Positions 43,047 through 52,033 of a stretch of 64,000 bases of DNA are shown here, piece after piece. The stretch covers positions 62,001 through 126,000 of the forward strand of contig NZ_JNWO01000003.1 of assembly GCF_000716435.1 (NCBI RefSeq), in the 5' to 3' direction. This stretch comes from Streptomyces xylophagus. GTDB taxonomy: Bacteria; Actinomycetota; Actinomycetes; Streptomycetales; Streptomycetaceae. The position numbers were made by a program, and so were the translations under genes. Position 1 is the first letter of the stretch. Every line of letters begins with the position of its first letter. Under the pieces are notes generated by a model. The model did not search any database. It was not told the origin of the DNA and worked only from the letters and a program-made list of their open reading frames with translations.

Positions 43047-43976
43047 TCAGCTCTTGGCCAAAGCCTCCTCGCGGTACCGCCGCGGTGCCACACCGACCGC
43101 CCGCTTGAACGCGTTGCTGAAGGCGCTCTCGGAGGTGTAGCCGACGGAACGGGCGAGCGTCCCGACCGGGGCGGTGTCCTGACGGAGGGCCCGGGCAGCG
43201 AGGCTCATGCGCCAGTTCAGCAGGTACGTCAGGGGCGGTACCCCGGCCGCTTCCTTGAACCGTACGGCGAACGTGGTGCGGGACATCGCCGCCGCCTGGG
43301 CCAGTTCCTCCAGCTGCCAGGGGTGGGCCGGGTCGCCGTGCATCAGGCGCAGCGCCGGGGCGAGCCGTTCGTCGGCGAGGGCACGCAGCCAGCCGGGCGG
43401 CAGCCCGTCCGCCTCGATCAGGCAGATCCGCAGCACCTGCACGAACATCAGCTGCGCGAGCTGCGCCGAGACGAACTCGACACCGGCCCGACTCGTCCTC
43501 ATCTCCGCCACCAACTGCCCGATGAGCCACCGCAGTACGCCGGCCTCGGGCGAGTCGGCCCGGACGTGGACCAGCTCCGGCAGCGCCCGGCGCAGCAGGT
43601 CGCCGCGGTCCCGGCTCAGGTCGATGTGCCCGGACACACAGGAGACGTCCACCGCGTCGCCCTGGCCGAGCCGGGCCATCCGCGTCGCCGGGTCCATGAC
43701 CACGTCGGCGGGGTCGGTCGGTTCGACGCCGGGCCGGTTGCACAGCACGTACGGCTGGTCGCCGTCGGAGACCACCACGTCCCCCTCGGAGAGCCGCAGG
43801 GGTTCACCGCCGCCCTCACGGACCAGCAGACAGCTGCCGCGCAGCACGGCCTTCACCTTCAGCCGGTGACGTCCGCGCAGCTCGATCGCCCAGTCCCCGC
43901 CGGCCGTGAAGCCACCGGAGAACACACTGCGGGCATCGGCGACGGCGAGGGCGTCGGACAGTGGATCGGCAGACAT
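43047..43976 (-). CDS. AraC family transcriptional regulator (cupin type)
   Basis: 309 residues. The N-terminal AraC_binding_6-like cupin covers about 15-190 (WAIELRGRHRLKVKAVLRGSCLLV; LSEGDVVVSDGDQPYVL). The C-terminal double HTH covers about 210-305 (WQLEELAQAAAMSRTTFAVRFKEAAGVPPLTYLLNWRM and VGTLARSVGYTSESAFSNAFKRAVGVAPRRYR). It is divergent from the SDR gene at 44081, a frequent arrangement in Streptomyces in which the regulator senses a small molecule and controls the SDR. The ATG at 43974-43976 is chosen; a GTG six codons upstream is possible. Confidence 0.92.
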   Translation of the reverse strand: MSADPLSDALAVADARSVFSGGFTAGGDWAIELRGRHRLKVKAVLRGSCLLVREGGGEPLRLSEGDVVVSDGDQPYVLCNRPGVEPTDPADVVMDPATRMARLGQGDAVDVSCVSGHIDLSRDRGDLLRRALPELVHVRADSPEAGVLRWLIGQLVAEMRTSRAGVEFVSAQLAQLMFVQVLRICLIEADGLPPGWLRALADERLAPALRLMHGDPAHPWQLEELAQAAAMSRTTFAVRFKEAAGVPPLTYLLNWRMSLAARALRQDTAPVGTLARSVGYTSESAFSNAFKRAVGVAPRRYREEALAKS

Positions 43977-43991
43977 GCTCGAACTATCACG

Positions 43992-44014
43992 CAAGTAATG
44001 CGGATTCTCAAGTA
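43992..44014. promoter_or_regulatory. Possible AraC direct repeats upstream of SDR
   Basis: CAAGTA occurs at 43992 and again at 44009, 17 bp apart, in the AraC-SDR divergent gap. Direct repeats at about this spacing suit AraC dimers, but the repeats are short and this is tentative. Confidence 0.3.
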
Positions 44015-44080
44015 TTCATCGTACGGAACGGTCGACCTACGGTGGTCCGGACAGCCCAAGCTGATGAGGAGAGAGCAGAC

Positions 44081-45064
44081 ATGACCACCGCACAGCAGCC
44101 CCTGAATTCCGGCTTCGGCGCAGCATCGACCGCCGAGGAGGTGATCAAGGGCATCGACCTGACCGGCAAGGTCGCGATCGTCACCGGCGGCTACTCCGGC
44201 ATCGGTCTGGAGACGGCCCGCGTCCTGCGCGCAGCCGGCGCCGAGATCGTCGTACCGGCACGGGATGTCGAGCGCGCCCGGGCCGCCGTCAAGGATGTCC
44301 CCGGCGCCGAGGTCGAGCACCTCGACCTGCTGGACCCGGCGTCCATCGACACCTTCGCGGAGAAGTTCCTGGCCTCCGGGCGCCCGCTGCACCTCCTGGT
44401 GAACAGCGCCGGGATCATGGCGACGCCGCTGGCGCGGGACGCGCGCGGCTACGAGGCACAGTTCGCCACCAACCACCTCGGGCACTTCCAGCTGACCACC
44501 CGGCTGTGGCCCGCGCTGGTCGCGGCGAAGGGCGCGCGGGTCGTGGTGCTGTCGTCGCGGGGCATCCGCTTCGCCGGCGTCGACTTCGACGACCTGAACT
44601 TCGAGCACCGGACGTACGAGCCGTTCCTCGCCTACGGCCAGTCGAAGACGGCCAACGCCCTCTTCGCCGTGGAGGTGGACCGGCGCGGCAAGGCACAGGG
44701 CATCCGTGCCTTCGCCGTGCACCCGGGCCTGATCATCGACACCGGACTGGTCAGGCACATCGACCCGAAGATGCTCCAGGCTGCGGGTGCGCTAGACAAC
44801 GAGGGCAGGCCCATCCGCGACCCCGAGCGCCAGATGAAGAACGTTCAGCAGGGCGCGGCCACCAGCGTCTGGTGCGCGACCAGCCCGCAGCTCGACGGCC
44901 TGGGCGGCGTCTACTGCGAGAACGTCGACATCAGCCCGCTGGTGGCCCCCGAGAACGAGGCCGCCTGGGCCGGCGGGGACACGATCCCCGGGGTGCTCCC
45001 CCGCGCCGTGGACCCGGAGGCGGCGGCCCGTCTCTGGGAGGTCAGCAAGCAGCTGACCGCCTAG
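44081..45064 (+). CDS. SDR family oxidoreductase, paralogue of the 5190 gene
   Basis: 327 residues. The cofactor motif is TGGYSGIG near residue 35, then NSAG (LLVNSAGIMATPL), VVVLSSRGI and the catalytic YxxxK in AYGQSKTANALF. It is close to the SDR at 5190: both share NHLGHF, FDDL, YGQSKTANALFAV and an AARLW-VS C-terminus, so they are paralogues. It is an NAD(P)-dependent dehydrogenase/reductase of unknown substrate. The ATG at 44081 has GAGGAGAG. It is divergent from the AraC regulator and convergent with the AKR gene. Confidence 0.92.
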   Translation: MTTAQQPLNSGFGAASTAEEVIKGIDLTGKVAIVTGGYSGIGLETARVLRAAGAEIVVPARDVERARAAVKDVPGAEVEHLDLLDPASIDTFAEKFLASGRPLHLLVNSAGIMATPLARDARGYEAQFATNHLGHFQLTTRLWPALVAAKGARVVVLSSRGIRFAGVDFDDLNFEHRTYEPFLAYGQSKTANALFAVEVDRRGKAQGIRAFAVHPGLIIDTGLVRHIDPKMLQAAGALDNEGRPIRDPERQMKNVQQGAATSVWCATSPQLDGLGGVYCENVDISPLVAPENEAAWAGGDTIPGVLPRAVDPEAAARLWEVSKQLTA

Positions 45065-45067
45065 CCG

Positions 45068-46060
45068 TTACGGCCTGACGATCGCGTCGATGCGGGCCAG
45101 CTCGTCGGCGTCGAAGTCCAGGTTGCGGGTGGCCGCCACGCTGTCCTCGATCTGCTGCGGGCTGCTCGCACCGACCAGCGCGGAGGTCACCCGGCCGCCG
45201 CGCAGCACCCAGGCGAGGGCGAGCTGGGCCAGGGTCTGACCGCGTCCCTTGGCGATGTCGTCGAGGGCCCGGAGCTGTCCCACCAGGTCCTCGGTGACGG
45301 CGTCGGAGTTCAGGAACGGGCTGTCGCTCGCCGCCCGGGACCCCTCCGGGATGCCGTCGAGGTAGCGGGAGCTGAGCAGCCCCTGCTCCAGCGGGGAGAA
45401 GACGATGGACCCGACCTGCAACTCGTCGAGGGCGTCGAGCAGGCCCTCGTCCTCGGGGCGGCGGTCGAGCATCGAGTAGCGCGGCTGGTGGATGAGGAGC
45501 GGGGTGCCCAGCTCGCCGAGGATGCGGGCGGCCTCCCGGGTCTGCTCCGCCGAGTAGTTGGAGATGCCGACGTAGAGCGCCTTGCCCTGCTGGACCGCGG
45601 AGTGCAGGGCGCCCATCGTCTCCTCCAGGGGAGTCTCCGGGTCGGGGCGGTGCGAGTAGAAGATGTCGACGTAGTCCAGGCCCATCCGGCTCAGGCTCTG
45701 GTCCAGCGAGGACAGCACGTACTTGCGCGAACCCCACTCGCCGTAGGGGCCGGGCCACATCAGATAGCCGGCCTTGGTGGAGATCACGAGCTCGTCGCGG
45801 TACGACCCGAAGTCCGCCTTCAGCGCCTCGCCGAGGGCGGACTCGGCGGCGCCGGGGGGCGGGCCGTAGTTGTTGGCCAGGTCGAAGTGGGTGACGCCGA
45901 GGTCGAAGGCGCGGCGCAGGATGGCGCGCTGGGTGTCGACCGGGCGGTCGGGCCCGAAGTTGTGCCACAGGCCGAGCGAGATCGCGGGAAGTTTCAGGCC
46001 GCTGCGTCCGGTGCGCCGGTAGGGCAGGTCCGTGTAGCGGTCGGGGTGTGCGGTGTACAA
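45068..46060 (-). CDS. Aldo/keto reductase, YghZ-like
   Basis: 330 residues, (beta/alpha)8 NADPH-dependent reductase. The N-terminal part (HPDRYTDLPYRRTGRSGLKLPAISLGLWHNFG) and FDLANNYGPPPGAAE closely resemble E. coli YghZ, an L-glyceraldehyde-3-phosphate/methylglyoxal reductase. The catalytic tetrad shows D and Y in FDLANNYG, K in VISTKAGY and H in IFYSHRPD. I chose the TTG at 46058-46060 with GGAG seven bases before it, since it aligns with the YghZ start. It is divergent from a LysR gene. Confidence 0.9.
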   Translation of the reverse strand: MYTAHPDRYTDLPYRRTGRSGLKLPAISLGLWHNFGPDRPVDTQRAILRRAFDLGVTHFDLANNYGPPPGAAESALGEALKADFGSYRDELVISTKAGYLMWPGPYGEWGSRKYVLSSLDQSLSRMGLDYVDIFYSHRPDPETPLEETMGALHSAVQQGKALYVGISNYSAEQTREAARILGELGTPLLIHQPRYSMLDRRPEDEGLLDALDELQVGSIVFSPLEQGLLSSRYLDGIPEGSRAASDSPFLNSDAVTEDLVGQLRALDDIAKGRGQTLAQLALAWVLRGGRVTSALVGASSPQQIEDSVAATRNLDFDADELARIDAIVRP

Positions 46061-46092
46061 CGCGACTCCAGAGGGGTTGGCACACGAGATAC

Positions 46093-46108
46093 CGGTTCCA
46101 GGGAACCG
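46093..46108. promoter_or_regulatory. LysR-type palindrome in AKR-LysR gap
   Basis: CGGTTCCAGGGAACCG is a perfect 7-bp inverted repeat with a two-base centre, 33 bp before the AKR start and 78 bp before the LysR start. It is the likely operator of the divergent LysR protein, by position only. Confidence 0.55.
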
Positions 46109-46185
46109 TCGTCCACTCTGTCCGACCTGCGGGCAGTGGTCCAACAGAAGAATCCGATGGAATTCAGCGGCTACGCTTCTCAATC

Positions 46186-47076
46186 ATGGAACTGCGTCAT
46201 CTCCAGCATTTCATCGCCGTGGCCGAGGACCAGCACTTCACCCGGGCGGCCGAGCGGCTGATGGTGTCCCAGTCGGGCCTGTCGGCGTCGATCCGTGCCC
46301 TGGAGCGGGAGTTGCAGACCCCGCTGTTCGTCCGCACCACGCGCCGGGTCACGCTCACGGAGGCCGGCCGGGCGCTGCTCGGCGAGGCGGAGCGCATTCT
46401 GGCGCAGGTGCGGTCGGCGCACGAGGCGGTGGCCGCGGTGCAGGGCGTGCTGCGCGGCACCCTCTCCCTGGGCACCGAGCAGTGCATCGCCGGGGTGCAT
46501 GTGGCGGGGCTGCTCGCCGCGTTCCGGCGCCGGCATCCCGACGTGGAGATCCGGCTGCGGCAGGCGGGCTCCGGTGCGCTGGCGGAGGAGGTCGCGGCCG
46601 GGCGCCTCGACCTGGCCTTCGCCTACCGCACCCAGGCGGACACCGACCAGCTGCGCTCGGTGTCCCTCACCAGCGAGCCGATGACCGTGCTGTGCCATCC
46701 CAGCCACCGGCTCGCACAGGTCGGCGCGGCGGTCACTCCGGACGATCTCGGCGGCGAGGTCTTCGTCGACTTCCACCCGGACTGGGCCTCGCGCCGCACC
46801 ACCGACGCCGTCTTCGCCACCGCGGGCGTACGGCGGACGGTCGCACTGGAGGTCAACGACGTGCACAGCCTCCTCGACCTGATCGACGAGAACCTCGGTA
46901 TCGCGGTGGTCCCCCAGCATTTCCGCCACAAGCGCGAGCCCCTCACCGCACTCCCCCTCAAGGGCACCGGCGAGGAGGTCTACGAGACGGTCGCACTGCT
47001 GCCGCCTCCCCAGGCCACCAGTCCGGCGGCGAGGGCGCTCATGACCCTCCTCGAAACCGGGACTCCGCCCGCGTGA
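46186..47076 (+). CDS. LysR family transcriptional regulator
   Basis: 296 residues. The winged HTH is about 1-60 (MELRHLQHFIAVAEDQHFTRAAERLMVSQSGLSASIRALERELQTPLFVRT). The LysR substrate-binding domain follows from about 90 (GTLSLGTEQCIAGVHVAGLLAAF). Divergent from the aldo/keto reductase, it probably controls that gene through the palindrome at 46093. The inducer is unknown. The ATG at 46186 fits the family start exactly. Confidence 0.93.
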   Translation: MELRHLQHFIAVAEDQHFTRAAERLMVSQSGLSASIRALERELQTPLFVRTTRRVTLTEAGRALLGEAERILAQVRSAHEAVAAVQGVLRGTLSLGTEQCIAGVHVAGLLAAFRRRHPDVEIRLRQAGSGALAEEVAAGRLDLAFAYRTQADTDQLRSVSLTSEPMTVLCHPSHRLAQVGAAVTPDDLGGEVFVDFHPDWASRRTTDAVFATAGVRRTVALEVNDVHSLLDLIDENLGIAVVPQHFRHKREPLTALPLKGTGEEVYETVALLPPPQATSPAARALMTLLETGTPPA

Positions 47077-47103
47077 CGAACGACAATGCGCGAAGGTGGC
47101 CGT

Positions 47104-47619
47104 ATGCATGCCAACGACATCCTCATTGACGCCTACGGCCGTATCCAGGAAGAAGTCCATGCCGCCCTCGACGGCCTGACCCCGGACCAACTGCACGCGC
47201 GCGTGGGCGCCGACGCCAACTCCATCGCCTGGCTGATCTGGCATCTCACGCGCATCCAGGACGACCATGTCGCCGATGCCGCCGGCCTCGACCAGGTGTG
47301 GCTCACCCAGGGCTGGGAGAAGCGCTTCGGACTCGATCTACCGCCCCGGGACCACGGATACGGCCACACCTCCGAGCAGGTCGGCAAGGTGCGCGTCGAG
47401 TCGGCCGGGCAGCTGACCGGGTACTACGACGCCGTACACGAGCAGACCCTGGAGTACCTGCGCGGGCTGACCCCGGAGGACTACGAGCGGATCGTGGACG
47501 AGCGCTGGGACCCGCCGGTCAGTCTGGGCGTGCGGCTGGTCAGCGTCCTGTCCGACGATCTGGAGCACGTCGGACAGGCCCAGTATGTGCGGGGGCTGCT
47601 TCAGAGCGCGGAGGCGTAA
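47104..47619 (+). CDS. DinB/DUF664 family protein (mycothiol-transferase-like)
   Basis: 171 residues of the four-helix DinB superfamily. The metal-binding histidines fit HLTRIQDDH in helix 2 and the later [15 protein letters not shown]. DinB-like proteins of actinobacteria include mycothiol-dependent enzymes such as maleylpyruvate isomerase and thiol S-transferases. This one has no assigned substrate. The ATG at 47104 follows the LysR gene by 27 bp on the same strand. Its 3' end overlaps the convergent adenosine deaminase gene by 19 bp. Confidence 0.83.
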   Translation: MHANDILIDAYGRIQEEVHAALDGLTPDQLHARVGADANSIAWLIWHLTRIQDDHVADAAGLDQVWLTQGWEKRFGLDLPPRDHGYGHTSEQVGKVRVESAGQLTGYYDAVHEQTLEYLRGLTPEDYERIVDERWDPPVSLGVRLVSVLSDDLEHVGQAQYVRGLLQSAEA

Positions 47620-48671
47620 CCCGGCAGGACGACGTCCTCGATGAGGGCCTTGCGCTCGTCGTACGGGATGAACGCGCTCTTCAGGGCGTTCACCGTGACC
47701 GTGCGCAGGTCCTCGACGCTCCAGCCCGCCTCCTCGACCAGGAGGGACATCTCGCGCGTCATCGTCGTACCGGACACCAGTCGGTTGTCGGTGTTCAGGG
47801 TGACGCGGAAGCCGAGGTCCTTCAGGGCGGTGATGGGGTGCTCGGCGATCGAAGTGGCGGCGCCCGTCTGGAGGTTGGAGGTCGGGCACATCTCCAGGGC
47901 GATACGACGGTCACGGACCCAGCCCGCGAGGCGGCCGAGCTTGCCGTCGACGATGTCCTCGGTGATGCGGACGCCGTGGCCGATGCGCTGGGCGCCGCAG
48001 ACCTGGAGGGCCTGGTGGATGCTGGGCAGGCCGTGCGCCTCACCGGCGTGGATGGTGAACGGGACGCTCTCGCGGCGCAGGTGCTCGAAGGCGGCGAGGT
48101 GGTCGGCGGGCGGGAAACCGTCCTCGGCACCGGCGATGTCGAAGCCGACGACACCGGCGTCCCGGAAGGCCACCGCGAGGTCGGCGGCCTCGCCGACCCG
48201 GTCGAACATCCGCATCCCGCACAGCAACGTCCGCACCTGGACCGGCGTCCCCGCCGCCGCGGCCTTCGCCATACCGGCGGCGAGACCCTCCTGGACGGTC
48301 TCGACGACCTCGGCGAGCGTGAGCCCGCCATTGGTGTTCAGCTCGGGGGCATAGCGCACCTCGCCGTACACAACACCGTCGGCGGCGAGGTCGAGGACGT
48401 ACTCCTCGGCGACGCGCAGCAGGCCCTCGCGGTTCTGCAGCACGGCGAGGGTGTGCTCGAAGGTGGCGATGTAGCGCACCAGGTCACCGGAGTTCGCGGC
48501 GTCGAAGTACCAGGCGGCGAGCTCGTCCGGGTCGGTGGTGGGCAGGGTGTGGCCGACCGATTCCGCGAGCTCCACCACGGTGGCGGGGCGCAGGCCGCCG
48601 TCGAGGTGGTCGTGCAGCACGACCTTGGGCAGCCGGCGGATGATCTCGGGGTCTATGCGCGTAGAAGTCAT
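47601..48671 (-). CDS. add: Adenosine deaminase
   Basis: 356 residues. All zinc and catalytic blocks are present: H20 and H22 in [11 protein letters not shown], the catalytic pair in [29 protein letters not shown] and LNTDN. It deaminates adenosine and deoxyadenosine to inosine in purine salvage, in the cytoplasm. The last metal block reads NTDN rather than the common NTDDP, which keeps the key Asp. It stands with a VOC gene 42 bp upstream on the same strand. Confidence 0.94.
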   Translation of the reverse strand: MTSTRIDPEIIRRLPKVVLHDHLDGGLRPATVVELAESVGHTLPTTDPDELAAWYFDAANSGDLVRYIATFEHTLAVLQNREGLLRVAEEYVLDLAADGVVYGEVRYAPELNTNGGLTLAEVVETVQEGLAAGMAKAAAAGTPVQVRTLLCGMRMFDRVGEAADLAVAFRDAGVVGFDIAGAEDGFPPADHLAAFEHLRRESVPFTIHAGEAHGLPSIHQALQVCGAQRIGHGVRITEDIVDGKLGRLAGWVRDRRIALEMCPTSNLQTGAATSIAEHPITALKDLGFRVTLNTDNRLVSGTTMTREMSLLVEEAGWSVEDLRTVTVNALKSAFIPYDERKALIEDVVLPGYASAL

Positions 48672-48713
48672 GTGCGGTCGTTCCTCGACGGTTCTCGGGT
48701 GAGCGGGTTCGGG

Positions 48714-49109
48714 TCAGGCGGCGGGCTGGAGCAGGTCCCAGCGGTTTCCGTACAGGTCCTGGAAGACGGCGACCGAGCCGTACGGCTCGTGGCGCGGCTC
48801 CTCCAGGAAGGTCACGCCCGCGGCGAGCATGCGGGCGTGGTCGCGGGCGAAGTCGTCGGTGTGCAGGAAGAACCCGACGCGCCCACCGGTCTGGTCACCG
48901 ACCCGGCCACGCTGGTCCTCGCCCTTGGCACGGGCGAGCAGCAGTCCGGTGCCGTCGCCGTCCGTGCCGGGCGGCGTCACGACGACCCAGCGGGAGCCGT
49001 CGGGGCGGGCCGCGTCCTCGACGAGGCGGAAGCCGAGGGCTTCGGTGTAGAAGCGGATCGCCTCGTCGTAGTCGTCGACGACGAGGGTGACCAGGGCGAT
49101 ACGGCTCAT
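48714..49109 (-). CDS. VOC family / glyoxalase-like protein
   Basis: 131 residues, one VOC domain: IALVTLVVDDYDEAIRFYTEALGFRLVED at the start, VGFFLHTDDFARDHARMLAAGV in the middle, and FQDLYGNRWDLLQP at the end with the terminal metal-ligand-like region. Function unassigned; relatives include glyoxalase I and antibiotic-binding proteins. The ATG at 49107-49109 is supported by a GGAG site. It may be co-transcribed with the downstream add gene. Confidence 0.85.
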   Translation of the reverse strand: MSRIALVTLVVDDYDEAIRFYTEALGFRLVEDAARPDGSRWVVVTPPGTDGDGTGLLLARAKGEDQRGRVGDQTGGRVGFFLHTDDFARDHARMLAAGVTFLEEPRHEPYGSVAVFQDLYGNRWDLLQPAA

Positions 49110-49274
49110 CGGGGGGTCTCCGTGCGGGTTCCGTTCGGTGGGATTGACGGGTGAGGTTATACGTAAAACGTCACGGATGCCAGTCCGAGCCGGAGAGAGG
49201 TGAGCCGACGGGGTTTCCCGAACTTCAGGGAGTCCCGGGCGGCCGGGCATATCTGCAGGTCAGCGGGGCGCCCG

Positions 49275-50207
49275 TCACCCCGCCTCCTCCCCCTGAGCCA
49301 CCTCCACCCGATGGTGGACGTCGACCATCCCGGTCGCCGAGGCCGCGAAAGAGACCGTGGCGCAGGCGATGAGCAGGGCGGCAAGTCCACAGGCGGCGGC
49401 ACGGTGGGTGACGTGCGGGGTCGCCAGGAGGGCCTTCACCCTTTGCGGGACCGGCCCTGTCGTGGCGCCGGGGACGAAGTCCGGGCGCGCGGCGCGGGCC
49501 GACTGTCCGGCGAGGGCCGCTCGGGCGATGGCGCGGGCGATCAGGCGCCGGTCGCCTACGACCCTGGCGGCAGCCTCGTCGGCGGCGCGTTCGGCCGCGA
49601 GCCGGATCGCGTCGCGGACCGGGCGGAGCGCGGGGTGGCAGCGGGCGGCGAGTTCGGCGGCGGCGAGGAAGTAGTGGTGGCCGCCCGCGTTGTGCGCCCG
49701 CTCGTGCGCGAACAGCGCCTCGCGCTCGGCGGCGTCGAGACTGCGCAGCATCCCGGTGGTGACGACGATGCGGTGCGGCCGTCCGGGCAGGGCGTACGCG
49801 TCCGGGTGCGCGGACTCGACCACGCACAGGTCGCCCGCGGCGGGCCCGCACCCGGCCTGCGCGCGAGCGTCACGGAGGGCACGGGACTGCCGCAGCGCCC
49901 ACCGGGTCAGCGACCAGGCGCACCCGGCGAGAGCACCGGCCGACACCACGGCCGCCGGTACCACGAGACCGTTGGCGGAGGTGCGCAACGGGTGCACGAG
50001 TTCACCGAGCGCCGCGAACAACGGCAGCCGGAGCAGTCCGGTCAGGACGAACACACCGAGCGCGGCGAGAGAACAACCGGCCGCGATCACCGCGGAGCCG
50101 GTGAGCAGCCACAGCGCGGCCACCGGCGTGAGCCGCTCCAGGGCACGCCGGGCCGGCGACCGCAGCGCGAACGGCAGCACGAGCGGGAGGAGCAGCAGGG
50201 CGATCAT
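49275..50207 (-). CDS. M56 family metallopeptidase (BlaR1-like, without sensor domain)
   Basis: 310 residues, about four transmembrane helices. The zinc protease motif is H168-E-R-A-H172 (LFAHERAHNAG), with a downstream RAADEAAARVV that may supply the third ligand. There is no extracellular penicillin-binding domain, so the signal is not necessarily a beta-lactam. It is paired with a BlaI-type repressor gene 30 bp upstream on the same strand. By analogy it would trigger cleavage of that repressor when a signal is perceived. Confidence 0.9.
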   Translation of the reverse strand: MIALLLLPLVLPFALRSPARRALERLTPVAALWLLTGSAVIAAGCSLAALGVFVLTGLLRLPLFAALGELVHPLRTSANGLVVPAAVVSAGALAGCAWSLTRWALRQSRALRDARAQAGCGPAAGDLCVVESAHPDAYALPGRPHRIVVTTGMLRSLDAAEREALFAHERAHNAGGHHYFLAAAELAARCHPALRPVRDAIRLAAERAADEAAARVVGDRRLIARAIARAALAGQSARAARPDFVPGATTGPVPQRVKALLATPHVTHRAAACGLAALLIACATVSFAASATGMVDVHHRVEVAQGEEAG

Positions 50208-50237
50208 CGCTCACCGAGTTTCATCACGCTCAGGGTG

Positions 50238-50600
50238 TCATGGTTCCAGGAGGTCGCGCAGAACACGCTCGTCGTCGGCGCTGAGCTGGGCGACGAAACG
50301 GGCGAGGACCGTCTCCCGGTCGGCGTCCCGGTCGAGCTCGGTGTGCATACGGCGGGCGGTGAGCCCCTGCGCGTCCTGCACCGGAAAGTAGGCGTAGCCC
50401 CGGCCTTGACGCCGGCGATCGACAACACCCTTGTCGTGCAGCCGCGTCAGGATCGTCGTCACGGTGGTGCGGGCCAGCCCCGTGCCGAGGCTCAGCTGCA
50501 CCTCGCCGGGGGTCTGCGGGTCGCCGGCGGCCCAGAGGGCGGCCATGACGGTGGCCTCCAGCTCACCCGCCGGTCGGCGTTCGTCCTTCGCGTCGGCCAT
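50238..50600 (-). CDS. BlaI/MecI/CopY family repressor
   Basis: 120 residues. The winged HTH is about 8-80 (GELEATVMAALWAAGDPQTPGEVQLSLGTGLARTTVTTILTRLHDKGVVDR), with a C-terminal dimerisation helix pair (LARFVAQLSADDERVLRDLL). The ATG at 50598-50600 is preferred over an ATG five codons upstream. Two BlaI-type operators lie directly upstream (50625-50659). It forms an operon with the M56 protease that is expected to inactivate it, so the unit should be self-regulated. Confidence 0.93.
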   Translation of the reverse strand: MADAKDERRPAGELEATVMAALWAAGDPQTPGEVQLSLGTGLARTTVTTILTRLHDKGVVDRRRQGRGYAYFPVQDAQGLTARRMHTELDRDADRETVLARFVAQLSADDERVLRDLLEP

Positions 50601-50624
50601 GGGAACGATCCTCACCCCGTCCTC

Positions 50625-50659
50625 GTCTACAGTTCAGTAGACCGTCTACAGGATTGTAG
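50625..50659 (-). promoter_or_regulatory. Tandem BlaI-type operators
   Basis: GTCTACAGTTCAGTAGAC (50625-50642) has perfect 6-bp arms. CTACAGGATTGTAG (50646-50659) has 5-bp arms and contains the TACA...TGTA core of BlaI/MecI sites. They lie 25-60 bp upstream of the repressor start and would cover its promoter. Confidence 0.75.
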
Positions 50660-50839
50660 TCACTCGGGTGCCGTCTCGTCACCGCACCCGTGTACCCATT
50701 CCCGCGTGCCCATTATGGAAGGGACCGTCGCCGATGACCGCAGGGCTTCGCACACTCATTCCCCCGCGCGCGTCGACGAGCTTCCACGCGATACCGGCGT
50801 TCCGTCTCCGCCCAGGTCCTACGACGGAAGAGCGCCGCG

Positions 50840-51955
50840 ATGTGTCCCCAGCCCCAGCCCGCCAGGGTTCCCTCCGTACCTCACCTGTTCACCCTGCTGC
50901 GCCGCCACCTGGGGCGAGCCGTCGCCGTGACGTATGTCGCCGCGGCCGTGCTGCCCGGCCCGGGCCTGTGGCTCCGGTACCCGCATGCGACGGGTATCGC
51001 CGAACTCCCCTTCAGAACACCCCAGTTACTCCTCGGCCTCGTCCTGTTCGGCGCCGGTCTCCAGGTGCCGCTGCGTGAACTGCGCCTGCTGGTACGACGC
51101 CCCGCCGCCCTGCTCGCGGGCCTCGCGCTGCACATCCTGGTGCCGCTGCTGATCGTCCCCGGGGTCGCCCTCGCGCTGCGTCTTTCGCCGGACCACGACG
51201 GGGGCAGCGGCATGATCGCCGCGATGATCCTCGTCGTCGCCATGCCGGTGGCGGCCGGGGCGACGGTGTGGACCGCGAAGGGGGACGGCGACCAGCCCAC
51301 AGCCGTCGGCCTGGTGCTCGCCTCCACCCTGGTGAGCCCCCTCACCGTCCCGCTCACCCTGGCCGTCCTGTGCCCCCTGCTCCAGGGGGACTACGCGGGC
51401 AGACTCGCCGCGGCCGCCCATTCGGCCGGGAACGCCTTCGCCCTCACCTCGGTCGTCCTGCCGTGCGCGGCGGGCATCCTGTGCCGCCTCGTGCTGCCCC
51501 GGCGCGCGCTGGCCATGCTCCTCGCCACGGCCGTCCCGGCGGCGCTCCCGGGTTCGCTGCTGCTGACGTACGTCAACGCCAGTGGTGTGCTCGGTCCCTT
51601 CCTGCGCCATCCGCGCCCGGTCCTCCTGGTGGCCGCGCTCGCCGTCGCCGCGACGGTGTGCGGGCTGTCCTTCACGCTGGGCCGGGTGGCCGCGCGGGCC
51701 CTGCGCCTCGACGCCCGGGCCGGCGCCTCGGTGACGCTGGCCTGCGGAATGAACAACAGCAGCGCGAGCGCGGTGCTCATCACGACGACGCTGCCCGACC
51801 GCCCGCACATCCTGCTGCCCGTGCTGGCGTACGGACTGCTGCAGAAGGTGGCCGCCGGACGGGTGGTGCGCACGGGGCAGGGCAGCGGCCCGGGCACCGA
51901 TCCGCCTCCGGTGGGCGAAGGGAGGGGCCGGAGCGACCTCCGAAGCCGGCCGTGA
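50840..51955 (+). CDS. Bile acid:sodium symporter (BASS) family transporter, TTA-containing
   Basis: 371 residues, about nine or ten transmembrane helices. BASS-type marks include LLGLVLFGAGLQVPLRELRLLVRRP near the N-terminus and GMNNSSASAVLI in the C-terminal half, which resembles the sodium-binding crossover region. Substrates in bacteria include organic anions and keto acids; arsenite carriers are more distant relatives. Codon 63 (51026-51028) is TTA, predicting bldA dependence. The hydrophilic C-terminal ~35 residues look disordered. The ATG at 50840 has only a weak ribosome site. Confidence 0.82.
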   Translation: MCPQPQPARVPSVPHLFTLLRRHLGRAVAVTYVAAAVLPGPGLWLRYPHATGIAELPFRTPQLLLGLVLFGAGLQVPLRELRLLVRRPAALLAGLALHILVPLLIVPGVALALRLSPDHDGGSGMIAAMILVVAMPVAAGATVWTAKGDGDQPTAVGLVLASTLVSPLTVPLTLAVLCPLLQGDYAGRLAAAAHSAGNAFALTSVVLPCAAGILCRLVLPRRALAMLLATAVPAALPGSLLLTYVNASGVLGPFLRHPRPVLLVAALAVAATVCGLSFTLGRVAARALRLDARAGASVTLACGMNNSSASAVLITTTLPDRPHILLPVLAYGLLQKVAAGRVVRTGQGSGPGTDPPPVGEGRGRSDLRSRP

Positions 51956-52033
51956 CAGGCTGGGAATCTGGAGATCATGCCGGGGCCCGCCCCGACGCCC
52001 CCACCGAGCCTTGCCGTACAGGAGTTGAGCGCC

